From Nigrospora sphaerica (Eukaryota > Ascomycota > Sordariomycetes > Amphisphaeriales > Apiosporaceae), in contig JAGVVL010000001.1 of assembly GCA_018287875.1 (NCBI GenBank), forward strand, positions 3,534,001 through 3,598,000: a DNA stretch of 64,000 bases, read 5' to 3'. Made by a program: the position numbers and the translations under genes. The notes below the pieces were generated by a model. That model was not told where the DNA came from and made no database searches. It worked only from the letters and a program-made list of their open reading frames with translations. Of this stretch, positions 34,814-45,697 are shown one piece after another (positions within the stretch are counted from its first letter, which is position 1; the number at the start of each line of letters is the position of its first letter).

Positions 34814-36577
34814 ATGGCCTCCGTCTTTTCTGAGCCGCTTGCCGCTCTCACCACCGTTTTCACACCGCCCTGTCCCACGACGTGGCTGTTGACCACCACC
34901 AAGACACCGTCCCAGCTCCCGCCCTTCCCTTCGCCGGGGCCGCCCTCTTGCGACCCGCCCAGCTGGAGAGCCAACCTGGACGCCGGGGGGTTCCGCTTCT
35001 ACTCGCCTGCCATATGCCCCAGTGGTTTCTCCGTAGGTCCCAACTGTGCGGTAACGAAAACGAGGACGGCCGAGGGCTTCCCCGCACTCACCGCCGGCGA
35101 AACGGCGGTGTACTGTGTGCCCAGGTGAGAGAGAAGCCATACACAAGCCCCGGCTTTTCATCGTGGTCATGTGCGCGTGAGCCTGGTCCTAACCATCATC
35201 GGTCGCCTCTGGCATAGTGGTCACACCTGTACAACCGACACCACCGATTTCCGCGGCGGCGTATGGGGCTTCTCGGCCGCCGCGCCCACGGCCCGCGCCC
35301 CCGTTGTAGTCGGACCGGCCATCCAGATTCGCTGGCGGGCTGAGGACCTGAGTATCCTGAAAACCCATCCCCTAACCCCGGGACTGTACCTCGTCGGCGC
35401 CACGGACACACGCCAGCCGGAAGTACCATCAAGCAGCACAGCAGGTGTCGTCATTATACCGGTGCCCAATTCCAGTTCCGCTTCTAGCCCGGCTTCTGTC
35501 GCTACCACCTCCGCCGCCGGCTCCGTTGCGACCTCGCAGACGCCAACGCCAACGCCACGGCCATCGGGCGGAGGTAGCACCGTGGCGCCAAAGTTCGACG
35601 ATGTCTCGGACGTTCGGGCACCATCTTCCGCCGCACCGGAACAGACGTCGGTCGCGGCATCATCCGGTATGGGAAACGACGACAGGTCGTCATCCAGCTC
35701 CTCTGGTAGCAGCTGGGCCGAGGGCGCAGGCCCTGTCGCCTTAACGGCCTCACTAGTTAGCGGGGTCGCCGTCGTATTAGCATTTTTCCTTATCCGTCGG
35801 TACCGCCGAAAGCACATGCATCACGATGGCCGGGCCTTCACTCCCATAGATAATGAGGGCTGGGTAGCATGGTGCAGGAGACAGGCCAGGAGCCTCTTGA
35901 GGGAGCCGGTCAGGGCGAACTCCACACCACGAGGGAAGCGCGACGCCGAGCTGGGCATGGAGGCGCCGCCGGCCGAGCTCGGGCCGACGCCAACCTACGG
36001 GAACAGCGACAACCCGGCCGAACTGGACACGACCGAGGCCAAGCCACTACCACCACTGCCGCCGCCCCCGCGCCCGAGCTGGATGTCGCGGATTTCCTCT
36101 CGGCTGAGCCTGCGGTCTAAGTCGGCGGGCGCCGAGGGGCACACCTCGGTGGCCACGTCACAGCGGACGACGACGTCGTCCCTGGCCGCCGACGACTACT
36201 ACGCGGCCCAGTGGGCGGCCTTCGCCAAGGAGAAATGGGCCAGTAGGAGCAGCGGCGGCGGCGGCGGCGGTGGCGGTGGTGGCGGCGGCGGCGGCGACAC
36301 GGTCAACGGGCTCACGTGTCCGCCGCCCAAGTCGGCCGAGCCGCCCACGGCCGTCCCGCGCATCGTCGTGGAGCCCGACCCGGCGCCCGCCGCGCCCAAG
36401 GGACACGCGCGTAACGGCTCCCAGGGCCTAAGCCGCCTCAGCGGCCGCTCCGACGGGACCTTCGGGGGCGCCCCGGCGAGCCCCCACAGCCCCCTAAGCC
36501 CCATGAGCTTTTACAGCCCGACCCTCCTGCCCAGTCCGCGGAGCCCACGGGCATTTCCCAGGGATGACTTTCCCTAA
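34814..36577 (+). CDS. Single-pass membrane protein with Cys-containing ectodomain and long basic/Pro/Gly-rich cytoplasmic tail, 556 aa
   Basis: Exons 34814-35124 and 35218-36577; the 93-nt intron ends after a CCTAACC branch and restores CVPSGHTCTTDTTDFRGG. The start ATG sits in a strong GCCACCACCATGG context. Residues 1 to about 180 form an extracytoplasmic domain with several Cys (PPCPTTW, PSCDPPSW, AICPSGF, PNCAVT, YCVP, HTC). A Ser/Thr-rich, probably O-glycosylated stalk leads to one membrane helix at about residues 276-297 (LTASLVSGVAVVLAFFLI), followed by a basic stop-transfer (RRYRRKHMHH). The cytoplasmic tail has a Gly run of about 14 residues encoded by a GGC/GGT repeat near 36251-36295. 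No cleavable signal peptide is evident. The layout resembles fungal hypothetical wall-sensor-like proteins; function unknown. Confidence 0.8.
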
Positions 36578-37297
36578 GACGGCGGGCTCGCTCGCGGCGA
36601 GCTTTGCCGCACGGCATGACCGCTTCACGCTTACACATATCTGATATAGACTTTTGATAAAGATACCCCCTTTTTTTGTTTTCTTTCGCACGTAGAACAG
36701 CGTCTTCTTGTTTTCGTGGCGTGATTTGCTAGCACACCGTACCACCTGGTATACCGCCAGTTCCTCGCGACCTTACCGAGACTGGTGGCTACCCGTGGCT
36801 ACATGTCCTTGTAGGTACATACGGTAGTTACACGTAAACCGAGCTTGTCGAGTTAAAACACAGTGCTCGCCTCTAACAGCCAACTTTGGGCCAAGCCTGG
36901 CGTGGAACGGGCGTGTTGTAGCTGACGCAGGCAAGCAAGTACACCAAAGTGACCGAAGACTTTCCCTGTCTTGCCGGGTGGTGCCCGACACTCGCGTCCA
37001 CCGGCCGCCTTCCCCGAGCGTGAAAACACCCATGTCACTGTAAGAGATTTGACACGTTCCGCGTAGGGGTGTCTGAGGGCCATCGGGGGGTGTTCCCCGC
37101 AGCGCGAGCTTGCGGCGGGCTTCACTTCTCCGAGCAGCTCTGAGCCGCAACGGGTCCACCGGCAAGAGGCCGAAGACGCCGGCAGAGTGAAAGCCTGCCA
37201 ACGGCGCCACAGGGCCATGACAGGGCACACCACGGTAACCGTATCCAGCACCACGGCAAGTCACACATCGGTTTTCCGGGCCCATGCAGTTTTCTCC
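36578..37297. other. Convergent intergenic region
   Basis: 0.7 kb between the 3' ends of the membrane protein and COG5 genes. AT-richer just after the membrane protein stop (36640-36690), plausibly its 3' UTR and polyadenylation area. No gene is supported. Confidence 0.55.
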
Positions 37298-38659
37298 TTA
37301 TCGACCGAGGTTACCCACGACGCTGCCGACCATGACGGCGACCTCACGGTCCCAACCGTCGGCCTTCTCGGTTTCAGATTTAGCCCCTGCGCCTTTTGTT
37401 TTCGAGGCCGCGACCGTACTCGGGGGCTGGCTGCCACGGATTACGCAATCCTTGATCGCCTCCCCCACGCTGTTCCGGTTGGCCTTCAGAGTCCGTGCAG
37501 GAGGGCCGCCGCGGTGCACAATCTCCTTGACGCGTGTCGAGAGACCGCCCGCCATGGTCCGCCAGAAATAGGATGCTAGAGAGCCTGTTTCCAGGTGGGC
37601 CAGCAGGGGCTGCAGCAGATTGGACTTCTCCGACTGTTGTTTCGGATGGGGCACGAGCGGGTGTGCGGGCGCCTTTGTGGTATCGAGGATGATCTCCAGG
37701 GCCACAATGTTCTGGCACCGAGCCGCCACCTCGGCCAGCGTGCGGTCGACAGACGCCGTGCCCAGCGACCGGGCGAGCGAGGCGACCGAGCTCTGTAGGG
37801 CGTTCCGCAGGTAGCCCTCGAGGGCGTGGAGCAGCAAGACGGGCGTCCATTTCTCGGGTTTGGCCGTCGCCGTCGGGGAAATGAGGTACAACGTTACCAT
37901 GGCCGACACGGTCCGCGCCTTGGTCTCTTCGCTCTGCGCAAAGGTGGCGGTCCCGGTGGCGGAGCCGATGGCGAACTCGCGGATGATCTGTTCGGCGGTG
38001 GCGCGGACAGAGCGCTCGACGGGCGCGACCACGCTGTCCTGCAGGCTCTTGACGGCGTGCACGCGGTCCAGGCCGTGGCCCTCTTCGCCGGGCGCCCTCT
38101 TGTCCAGCACCTCGCGTAGCGACAGGAGGGTGTGCGCGCAGCGGACCAGGGCGCGATGATCCTGGGCCTTAGCGGTGCCGGCGCCCGGGGCCGAGATCTC
38201 GGCGTGCTGCACCTCGAGCTGGCGGCCGAGCTGCAGACATCGGCCCACGGCGCGGCCCAGGCGCAGCGTCTCCCACAGGCGCGTGGCAACCTGGCGGACC
38301 TCGTCGGCTTCGGCGTGTTTCTGGATGACCTCCTTCTCCAGCTGTTTGTAGCTCTCGTTCAGGCTCTTGACCTGGCTGTCGATCTCGCCGACGATGCGGG
38401 TGCTGGCGCGCGTCTGCTCCTGCGTGTGCGTCAGGAGCGGGACGGCGGACCTCGTCGTCAGCAGGTCGATGTGGGAGTCGATCTCCTGGGCGTCGAAGAG
38501 GACCTTGGAGAGGGGCGTCGAGAGGTCCAGCGGCGCATCGTTGGGGTTGTTGGTCGAAAGGACCAGCGTGTTGGCGAAGGACGAGGGCCTGAAGCCGGGG
38601 TCCAGGAAGGCCTCGTAGTCGATGTACGAGGGCCCTTCCTCCTCGTTTATTTCCGTCAT
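37298..38659 (-). CDS. COG5: Conserved oligomeric Golgi complex subunit 5, 453 aa, single exon
   Basis: Component of lobe B of the COG tether, which captures retrograde vesicles within the Golgi and maintains glycosylation enzymes. The N-terminus matches fungal COG5 closely: SYIDYEAFLDPGFRPSSFAN, then the LDLSTPLSKVLFDAQEID region, and long heptad-type helices over residues 60-150 (coiled-coil bundle typical of COG/CATCHR subunits). Length is in the normal range for fungal COG5. The open frame extends upstream of 38659, but the ATG there directly precedes the conserved start (MTEINEEEGPSYIDYEAF), so I placed the start at it. No intron needed. It lies in tandem, 306 nt downstream of RMI1 on the same strand. 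Confidence 0.92.
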   Translation of the reverse strand: MTEINEEEGPSYIDYEAFLDPGFRPSSFANTLVLSTNNPNDAPLDLSTPLSKVLFDAQEIDSHIDLLTTRSAVPLLTHTQEQTRASTRIVGEIDSQVKSLNESYKQLEKEVIQKHAEADEVRQVATRLWETLRLGRAVGRCLQLGRQLEVQHAEISAPGAGTAKAQDHRALVRCAHTLLSLREVLDKRAPGEEGHGLDRVHAVKSLQDSVVAPVERSVRATAEQIIREFAIGSATGTATFAQSEETKARTVSAMVTLYLISPTATAKPEKWTPVLLLHALEGYLRNALQSSVASLARSLGTASVDRTLAEVAARCQNIVALEIILDTTKAPAHPLVPHPKQQSEKSNLLQPLLAHLETGSLASYFWRTMAGGLSTRVKEIVHRGGPPARTLKANRNSVGEAIKDCVIRGSQPPSTVAASKTKGAGAKSETEKADGWDREVAVMVGSVVGNLGR

Positions 38660-38965
38660 TGTGCCTGCAATGCGGGCAGCTCGAGCATCGGGGGCTCTTT
38701 CGACGTGATAATGGATCGATCGGTGTAGGGGTCGTGTTTCCGGCGCCTTAGCGCGACAACCTGTCGGCCTGGGAGGGAAGTCAAGTGCGGGATGACAACC
38801 CCACCCAAGCCACAACCCGCCATTTATACATCCAACTCTTGGTATCCCATAGGATCGCGCGCCCTGATGGCCCCTGAAGAACGGTCTGTACTTGGGTATG
38901 AATGTTAGCAGGCGATAAGTACATCTTTGCACCGGTACATTGATGCTCTAAAGGCAGACACGGCC
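38660..38965. other. Spacer between RMI1 and COG5
   Basis: 306 bases holding the 3' end region of RMI1 and the promoter/leader of COG5. Nothing else is seen. Confidence 0.6.
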
Positions 38966-39691
38966 TCAGCCCCGGCTTCCAACGGCTTCCTTCAATCTCG
39001 CCAGTCGACCTTCTACCCACGCCTTCTGCCATGCCTCGACCCTGCCGCCCATGATGGTACAGGTTGCCGGGTCCAACAGCACGACCCCCCGGGCCACGAC
39101 GGTGCCCTTGCGCAGCAGCATCTTCTCGCCGATGTTCATTGTCCCCAGCCCGATTCTCTCCATGCGCTTCAGCTCCAGGCCGTAGACCTTCTGGCCCTTG
39201 CAGTCCTGCAGGACGAGGCGGTGGGTCGAGTTCCTGGGCGTGGTGTCGGCGCCGGCGGCCACCGACTGCGTGGCGGCGCTGCCGTACGAGGCCTCGTCGT
39301 TGTCGTCCTCGCCGCCGGCGGGCAGGCGGATGATCTCGCGGCCGCGGGTCTGTTCGCCCCGCGCGATGGCCTCGAGCTCCTCGACCTGGTCCCATTTGCT
39401 CTTGGTGAGGTTGTCGATGTCCAGCACCTGCACCAACACGTCCCGGCCCAGCCGCGTCTCCCGGACCTCCGGGTTGGTCAGGTTCGCCGGCAGGGCGGCG
39501 GCGGCCGCCGGGTCCAGGACCGAAGCGTTGGCGATGTCCGCCGCCATCAAGCGCGCCCTCGCCGTAGCCACAAGAGCGGCCAGCGGCGGCATCGGGCTGC
39601 GGTTTGGTAGCACATTCTGAATCCAGGCAAGCGATGGCGCTGGCAAGTTCTGCCTCTGCAGAGCTGTGCGAACTTGGACGGCGGTATCCAT
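38966..39691 (-). CDS. RMI1: RecQ-mediated genome instability protein 1 homologue, 241 aa, single exon
   Basis: Subunit of the RecQ helicase-topoisomerase III-Rmi1 complex that dissolves double Holliday junctions in the nucleus. The frame runs from ATG 39691 to TGA 38966; an upstream open stretch has only a TTG. It shows the N-terminal helical region (WIQNVL, ALVATARARLMAADI) and the OB-fold region: VLVQVLDIDNLTKSKWDQVE, then after an acidic/Ala loop LVLQDCKGQKVYGLELKRME, and TMNIGEKMLLRKGTVVARGV with the terminal GGRVEAWQKAWVE. Length equals that of the budding-yeast protein. The loop between OB-fold strands (EDDNDEASYGSAATQSVAAG) corresponds to the variable insertion loop of the family that engages topoisomerase III. 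Confidence 0.9.
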   Translation of the reverse strand: MDTAVQVRTALQRQNLPAPSLAWIQNVLPNRSPMPPLAALVATARARLMAADIANASVLDPAAAAALPANLTNPEVRETRLGRDVLVQVLDIDNLTKSKWDQVEELEAIARGEQTRGREIIRLPAGGEDDNDEASYGSAATQSVAAGADTTPRNSTHRLVLQDCKGQKVYGLELKRMERIGLGTMNIGEKMLLRKGTVVARGVVLLDPATCTIMGGRVEAWQKAWVEGRLARLKEAVGSRG

Positions 39692-40462
39692 CGTGTCGAA
39701 ACCAGGCAACCACGGATGGCTGGTATTGGCACTTCAAAAGGTATTCCGCAGCCCGGCAAGTAGGAAGCGGGTTATGGCTGGTTACTTAATAGGCACTGAA
39801 GTAAAGGTGCCTTGAATCCGAGTTGTTGATCATCGAGGCATTGTGCGAGAGGTGTTGCTACATTGGATGATCGAAGGCGCCGAACTCGTTCCCAGTCCAC
39901 ATTGGCGCTAAGTACCCAAGTACCTTATTGAGGCACTTACATGCCCGATTTGTTACCTGGTCTCAGATTATCAACCACGACCAAGACGAACCGGCCCATG
40001 CAAACGCTGGACCTGTTTGCATGCTTGATCTCGAACCATATCAGGAGCAACCTGCGCGAATTTACACTCGGGTCCGGATGCCAGAGACTATATACTTCGC
40101 CAAAGGTGTACAACCGAACAAGCTACCAACGTAGCCCCCGGAGTCGCAGAGGTGTGAAAGGGGACCCACGACGAACTGCAAGTCTTTGCTGTGTGGCAAG
40201 CCAAGGCCCTTAGACGCCGGTGTTTCAAGCAGTGAGGCACAACTGAGTCAGTATTTGCCTGGATACTTGGGTTTCTACATTGGCATATCTCCGACTGGCC
40301 CTGAAAAGCCCGGATGCTTGAGAGACGCAAGAGGGCAGCTTCCACGTCGACACCCTTGGCCTTGGGTAAATGCCGTTCCTTCGAAAGATACCGGTGGCCA
40401 CAGCCGGGGCGTTGCTGTTGCTTGGTGCAACGTGTTGCCCGAACCGAGCCGTTGTTACCTCA
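39692..40462. other. Intergenic region, no gene supported
   Basis: 0.8 kb between the 3' end of the amine oxidase gene and the 5' end of RMI1, both minus strand, so it should contain the RMI1 promoter. An open frame with a signal-peptide-like start at 40370 (+) runs into the antisense of the oxidase gene and is not supported. Confidence 0.55.
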
Positions 40463-42366
40463 TCAGTCGTCGAGTCCGTAGGTCAAGAAACTGCTGACAG
40501 CCCAACCATTGCGAATGTTGTACTCCTCGGGCAACGTGGTACCTTGAAGGTCTTGGTGGCTCAACATCGGACCGCAGACGGCAGGCTCGGTACAATTCAG
40601 CGAATAATTGCTCTGTCCGCCCTCGGTCAAGATTTGACCAATCCTTCCGCCCACCTCGCGTCCCTCGAACCATGCCCCGTCTAAAGCAGTTGATGTTAGT
40701 ACTTGTGCGAATAGCACCCAAGAAGAGCGTTTTACTGGTAGGGTTTCCAGGGAGCAACGCAGGGCGCGTAGGGCGAGGGGGCACTCCGGGGGTTGCTTAC
40801 GTAGGAAACCAAAGTACTGGGCCGAGTTGGCCTCCCCTGCGAACCATAGCCGATCCACGTTTGCTCGAAGATTTTGGTGCTTTTCCAACGTCATGCCTGC
40901 TGGCCAGTTGGAGTAAGAGCCAAATGCCCATCTTCATGGCGAGTATCGGTCAGGACGTGTCTTTCGGAACCGAGATGCCTGAAACTCACTCTTTCTCGCC
41001 CCACCTGGGGTAGGTGAAGGCTATGGGCTCGGGGATCTCCACGTCCGGAAACATGGTACGCAGCACGGCCAACCCTTCCTTCATTGTTTCCTCGTCCGTT
41101 TGCTTCTCGATGCGATACGACTCGTCGCCAATGACAGTGGCGAAGATGATGTTGGAGTTTTCCAGGAAGCCCGGACCCGACAAAGATTGCCACACAGGGA
41201 AGTATCCTCGGATCTTGGGATCGGCGTACAAGAAAAACTGGGTATCCCGATCCCAGAACGTCTCGTTGAACTGGTAGAAGATCTTGGTGTATGTCCCCAT
41301 GTAAAATTGTTCAATCGCTTCTCGTTTCCACCGTGGCAGCGGCGGGTCGAACGAGACACGGTCGCTCTGAAGCACACCTACCGAAAAGGTTGCGATTGCG
41401 TAGTCGGCCTGAATACAACCCCCATCGGTTGTGACCACGACGCCGTCGGCGGAATAGGTTATCGAGTCGACCGTCGTGTTCAGGAGCAACCGCGAATCGT
41501 CCTCTTCCAAGAAAGCCTTGCTCTCCTCCACAATAAAGGTGCGGAAGCCTCTCTGATCCCACACGAAGTTGTTGTCTTCAGAGAACTGGTAGAAAGTCAG
41601 GTTGTATCCCGCAATCCTGTTTGCTCGTGTCAGCTGTGCTGTGCCCGGATCGCCTTGGCGTTACTCTTGACTGACCCGAACGCCAAACCGCTCTGCTCAG
41701 GTGGTTGGGCAGCTGTGAGACGGTCAAAATCTGCGTCTCAAGAGATGGGGCGCGTGGCCGGGACTAACTCTCCCAATCCCATTCCCACCATTCGACAGCC
41801 TGTGCGTGCATATCCTTCCGCGGCTTCCAACCTTGAAGGCTGAGCCCGGCACGCATGCTCGTGTCCTGCAGGTTGTCGGTCAAGATATACCCAGCGTCTT
41901 GCTCGACGGCGGCATAGCTTTCTTCGTAGGCGTCCAACAAGTGCGTGAAGTCGGACGGGCCCGTTTCGTCGAAGGTCTTGATAGAGCTGTAGTTTGAATA
42001 GGTGCTATCGACCGAATGCTTCTTGGCCAGCGTCCACACCGGATTCTCAGGGCCTCCTTCGGTACCGAGGCCTTGGACCCAGTTGGCGCCGAGCTCAACC
42101 GTGTAGGGCTTGCCGTCTTGGCTATCTGTGCCGAATTCCACGGCGGCCAGGCGGCCCCCGACGTAGTTGTTGCGCTCGACAATGAGGAAATCAGATACTG
42201 AGGCGTTGGCAAGCGCCTGCGCAGCCGTCATGCCCGAGACGCCTGCCCCCAGAACGGCAACCTTTGTCTTTCGGCACTCATTATGTCGGGGAAGTACGAC
42301 AGCCTGGGTTCCTTCAAGCAAGACGGCACCCAATATTGTGAGCCGCCCTAGGACGTAGCACCGCAT
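40463..42366 (-). CDS. Secreted FAD-dependent polyamine-oxidase-type amine oxidase, 536 aa, five exons
   Basis: Flavin amine oxidase family (polyamine oxidase/monoamine oxidase fold), oxidising secondary or primary amino groups with release of hydrogen peroxide. Exons 42366-41769, 41712-41676 (a 37-nt microexon), 41616-40990, 40931-40801 and 40680-40463; all phases close, and the introns are 56, 59, 58 and 120 nt. The microexon restores TAQPPEQSGLAFG before IAGYNLTFYQFSEDNNF, the normal family sequence. Residues 1-22 are a signal peptide (MRCYVLGRLTILGAVLLEGT, then QA). The dinucleotide motif VLGAGVSGMTAA is at 38-49, followed by ERNNYVGGRL and ELGANWVQGL. The FAD-binding C-terminus RLWFAGEANSAQYFGFLHGA follows. 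Several NxS/T sites fit secretion. The exact amine substrate cannot be read from sequence. Confidence 0.92.
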
Positions 42367-43779
42367 CACGAAAGATTGCTACGAGGGCGCGGTCCAGCTG
42401 AAGGATACTTAAGCAGAGAAGAACGAGATGGACGAGGTGGGACCAGAGGAATCAACCGTGTTTGTGTCGTGAGTGCGTGGGGGAGGGACTGTCCGCCGCT
42501 CTCCTATAAGCTGCGGCTCCGGGCATGCCGGCCGGGGTCACCCTATCGCCTTGTTCTTCTTCGGTCCTCATCCGATGCCAGTGATCGAATGATGGCGTCC
42601 TACATAGTCAGTACTTCTGGCGCCGGCTTGCGGCTGGAGCGTGCAACCCAAGGTGGTGATGATTGCCCCAAATCGGTAACCAGGGCCGCTGGCTTCTTTC
42701 TAGGCACCCCCGCCCGGATAGGCAGCCAAGGCGATAAGGGGGGGTGGCGAAGACTCGCTAGCTGCGCGTCTAACATGACCGGGACTCAGTAGTCAAAGAC
42801 GGATCTCCCCGAAAAGCCATACGGAAGAAGGGGAGGCGGGTAGTTGCAGATTGCCGTGCGGGTGTTTACATAGCTCCGTACCTCCAAAAATAAAGTAGAT
42901 AAAGACACAACTGTCCGAAAAGGTCGATCCCTCTCGGGAACCTTGTATTTATCAAAGTGTCATCGCGTCGGCACTTGGGGACGAGTATCGACAGGAGGCC
43001 ACTTACGCTCAGTTAACGTCCGTATTTCTTCCTCATGTAATTATGTGATCACACCGAGATGTCTGCAAGTTATAAGATGACACTTAGGATGCCCGAGCTG
43101 GTGCCTGTGAGCATCCTTCGGATGTACTCCGTACCTCGCATGGATGGCAAAGTTACTAGGTTGACGTAACAACATGCATGTATCCAGTGAATCCATATCT
43201 TATCGCTTGGAAACCTCGCTAAGTGCAATTGACAATCGCGGCACGTGTGGAGCCGGCCAGGGGAAACGGCCAGTTACGCTACGCACTACCACTCTCACGT
43301 CCAGCCCGAAGCTCCGCAAAGTGTAATGGGTGACGCGCCGATTACGGACAGCCGTGACCTGTGGTAGAGATGGCATGTCTGAATCCTCCAGTTCCTCTTA
43401 CCCACGTTGCCACGGCTTCATCCATCTCGGGAGGGGCAGAGACACGCGGCTGACCGACCAAATACCAGCGAACACAAAGCCTCCATTCTTCTTATCGCCA
43501 CCCATGACATGGCGAGCCGCCATTATGCACCAAAGCGTGCGGGAGACGTCATCTAGCCGGGTCATGTGTGAGGCTGGCGGGGCGTGGTAGTAGTCACAAG
43601 GTACAGTACCTACTTAGACACCAGCGGACGGGAACTTGTGCGAGACGGCTTCAGGGACAACAAACCTACATGATCCATCGCTGGGCGCCAACCCGTCCAT
43701 CTTCCCTATTTCAAGTCCGTGAAACCACCGTGTTCCGGACGAGTGCCTCGACAGGCGCTTGCTTACACTGACATCCAAA
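42367..43779. other. Divergent promoter region of the amine oxidase and alkaline phosphatase genes
   Basis: 1.4 kb. AT-richer than its neighbours between about 42880 and 43250. Short palindromic GTACAGTAC/TACC words occur near 43600. No gene is supported. Confidence 0.5.
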
Positions 43780-45697
43780 ATGGTGCGTTGATTCTATCCT
43801 ACCAGCACGAGGCGTCGAGACGACCCCGGGGAGCTTCGTTGCGCTCGCCGACAGGGCCTTTAGCAGGGGGAGCGACGGACCCAAGCTAACCCCATTGCCA
43901 CAGGCCTCAGCGACGACGCCTCTCCTCGCCCATGACCGCCGCGACTCGGCCGCCGACTCCGACCGCCGGGCCGAGTCGGAGGAGGATGCTCTGCGCGGCG
44001 CTGCTACTTCCCACCAGGGCGGCCGCTCCTTCGTCTTCCGCCTTCGCGAGGTCCTGCTCTTCGCCTGGGCCCTTCTCGCGACGGCCGGCATCCTGATCAT
44101 GGCCGTCTGGGTCTCGCACCGCTCCCAGACCGAGTACGAGAAGCCCGCGGGCAAGCGTAACCTCGTCTTCATGGTGTCGGATGGCATGGGCCCGGCGTCC
44201 CTGTCCCTGACACGCTCGTTCCGCCAGTACACAGAGGGCCTGGACTACAGCGACACCCTCACCCTGGACAAGCACTTCTGGGGCAGCAGCCGGACGCGCA
44301 GTTCCAGTTCGTTGGTTACCGACAGCGCTGCTGGCGCCACGGCCTTCAGCTGCGGGAAAAAGAGCTACAATGGTGCGATATCCATGCTGCCGGACCACAC
44401 CCCTTGTGGGACTGTGCTGGAAGCGGCCAAGCGAGCCGGGTACATGACCGGTCTCGTGGTCACGACCGATCTCACCGATGCAACCCCCGCCACGTTCTCC
44501 AGTCACGTCGACCAGCGCTCGCAGGGTGATGAGATTGCCCTACAGCAGATCGGGGCCGGGCCTCTGGAGCGCGTCGTCGATCTGATGTTTGGCGGCGGGC
44601 GGTGCCATTTCCTCCCCAACGGGACTGAAGGGAGCTGCCGAGGCGACGACACCGACGTGGTTTCTCTTGCCAAGAACACCCACGGCTGGAACTATGTGGA
44701 CAACCGCGCCGGTTTCAATGACTTCTGGGAGGGACGTACCGAGGTTCCGCTGCCGATGCTGGGCCTGTTCGCCGAAACGGATATCCCCTTTGAACTGGAC
44801 CGCCGCAACATGAACGACGTCTACCCCAGCCTCAGCGAGATGGCGACAACCGCCCTGCGTGCTCTGGAGAAGGCGACCCGTGGCAGCGACAAGGGCTTCT
44901 TCCTCATGATCGAAGGCAGTAGGATCGACCACGCTGGCCATGAGAACGACCCAGCCGCCCAAGTTCGCGAGGTTCTTGAGTACGACAAGACCTTCAACAT
45001 CGTCCTGGACTTCCTCCAAGATAGCGAGGCCGAAGGCGTTCTGGTCGCAACCAGCGATCACGAGACGGGCGGGCTGTCTGTCGCAAAGCGTGAGTGCAGT
45101 CCTATCGAATCGTGGTGGCCGATTACTAACTCCCGTGTAGAAATTAGTCCCGACTACCCCGAGTACCTGTGGTACCCCGGCGTCCTCGCCAATGCCTCCT
45201 CATCGTCCGAGTTCCTTGCGCGGGAGCTCCAAAAGCACCTGGCATCCTTTCCGCCCGAGTCAGCCTTGCCTAAGAGCAAGATCAAGTCGTACATCAACGA
45301 GCTGGTCAAGTCGGGCTTGGGAGTCTACGATGCGACGGATGCCGAGCTCGAGGCGATTGCGCAGGCCCCCGCCTCGGCCCAGCCTCTTCTTGCCAGCATC
45401 ATCAGCAAGCGTGCCGAGATCGGCTGGAGCACGCACGGGCACTCGGCGGTAGACGTCAATATCTACAGCTCCGGCGGCCCAGGCACCGACGCCATTCGCG
45501 GCAATGTCGAGAACACCGAGATTGGAAAGTTCCTGAGGGATTTTATTGGGGTCAATGTGGACGCCCTTACGAAGGAGCTTCAGGAGAAGTTCGACCGGAA
45601 GCCAGATGCCGCCCTGGCGTTGGACGCTGCGAAGATGAGCAGCGGGGAACACGATCACTGGGCTACCCATGAAGACCTTGTCGGGAAACTCATTTAG
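43780..45697 (+). CDS. PHO8: Vacuolar-type alkaline phosphatase (Pho8 family), 581 aa, start codon immediately followed by an intron
   Basis: Zinc/magnesium alkaline phosphatase, type II membrane protein of the vacuole. Exons 43780-43782 (only ATG is coding), 43904-45089 and 45141-45697. Exon 2 has no usable upstream ATG; its acceptor follows a GCTAAC branch. The 51-nt last intron (GTGAGT...TACTAAC...TAG) has no in-frame stop, so retention would insert 17 residues; splicing restores GGLSVAKQISPDYPEYLWYP. The cytosolic tail of about 46 residues contains TTPLLAHDRR, a possible dileucine sorting signal. The membrane anchor follows (LLFAWALLATAGILIMAVWV). Catalytic motifs: MVSDGMGPAS (metal Asp), VTDSAAGATAFSCGKKSYNG with the phosphoserine at about residue 142, MIEGSRIDHAGHEND and ATSDHETGGLS. 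It is divergent from the amine oxidase gene. Confidence 0.95.

Noticed and set aside
40370..40684. Open frame with a signal-peptide-like start (MPFLRKIPVATAGALLLLGA)
   Set aside because: It runs into the antisense of the last exon of the amine oxidase and loses any secreted-protein character; the hydrophobic start is likely chance.
41639..41768. Single 130-nt intron in the amine oxidase gene
   Set aside because: It closes in frame but lacks the conserved PPEQSG segment; the microexon model fits the family better.
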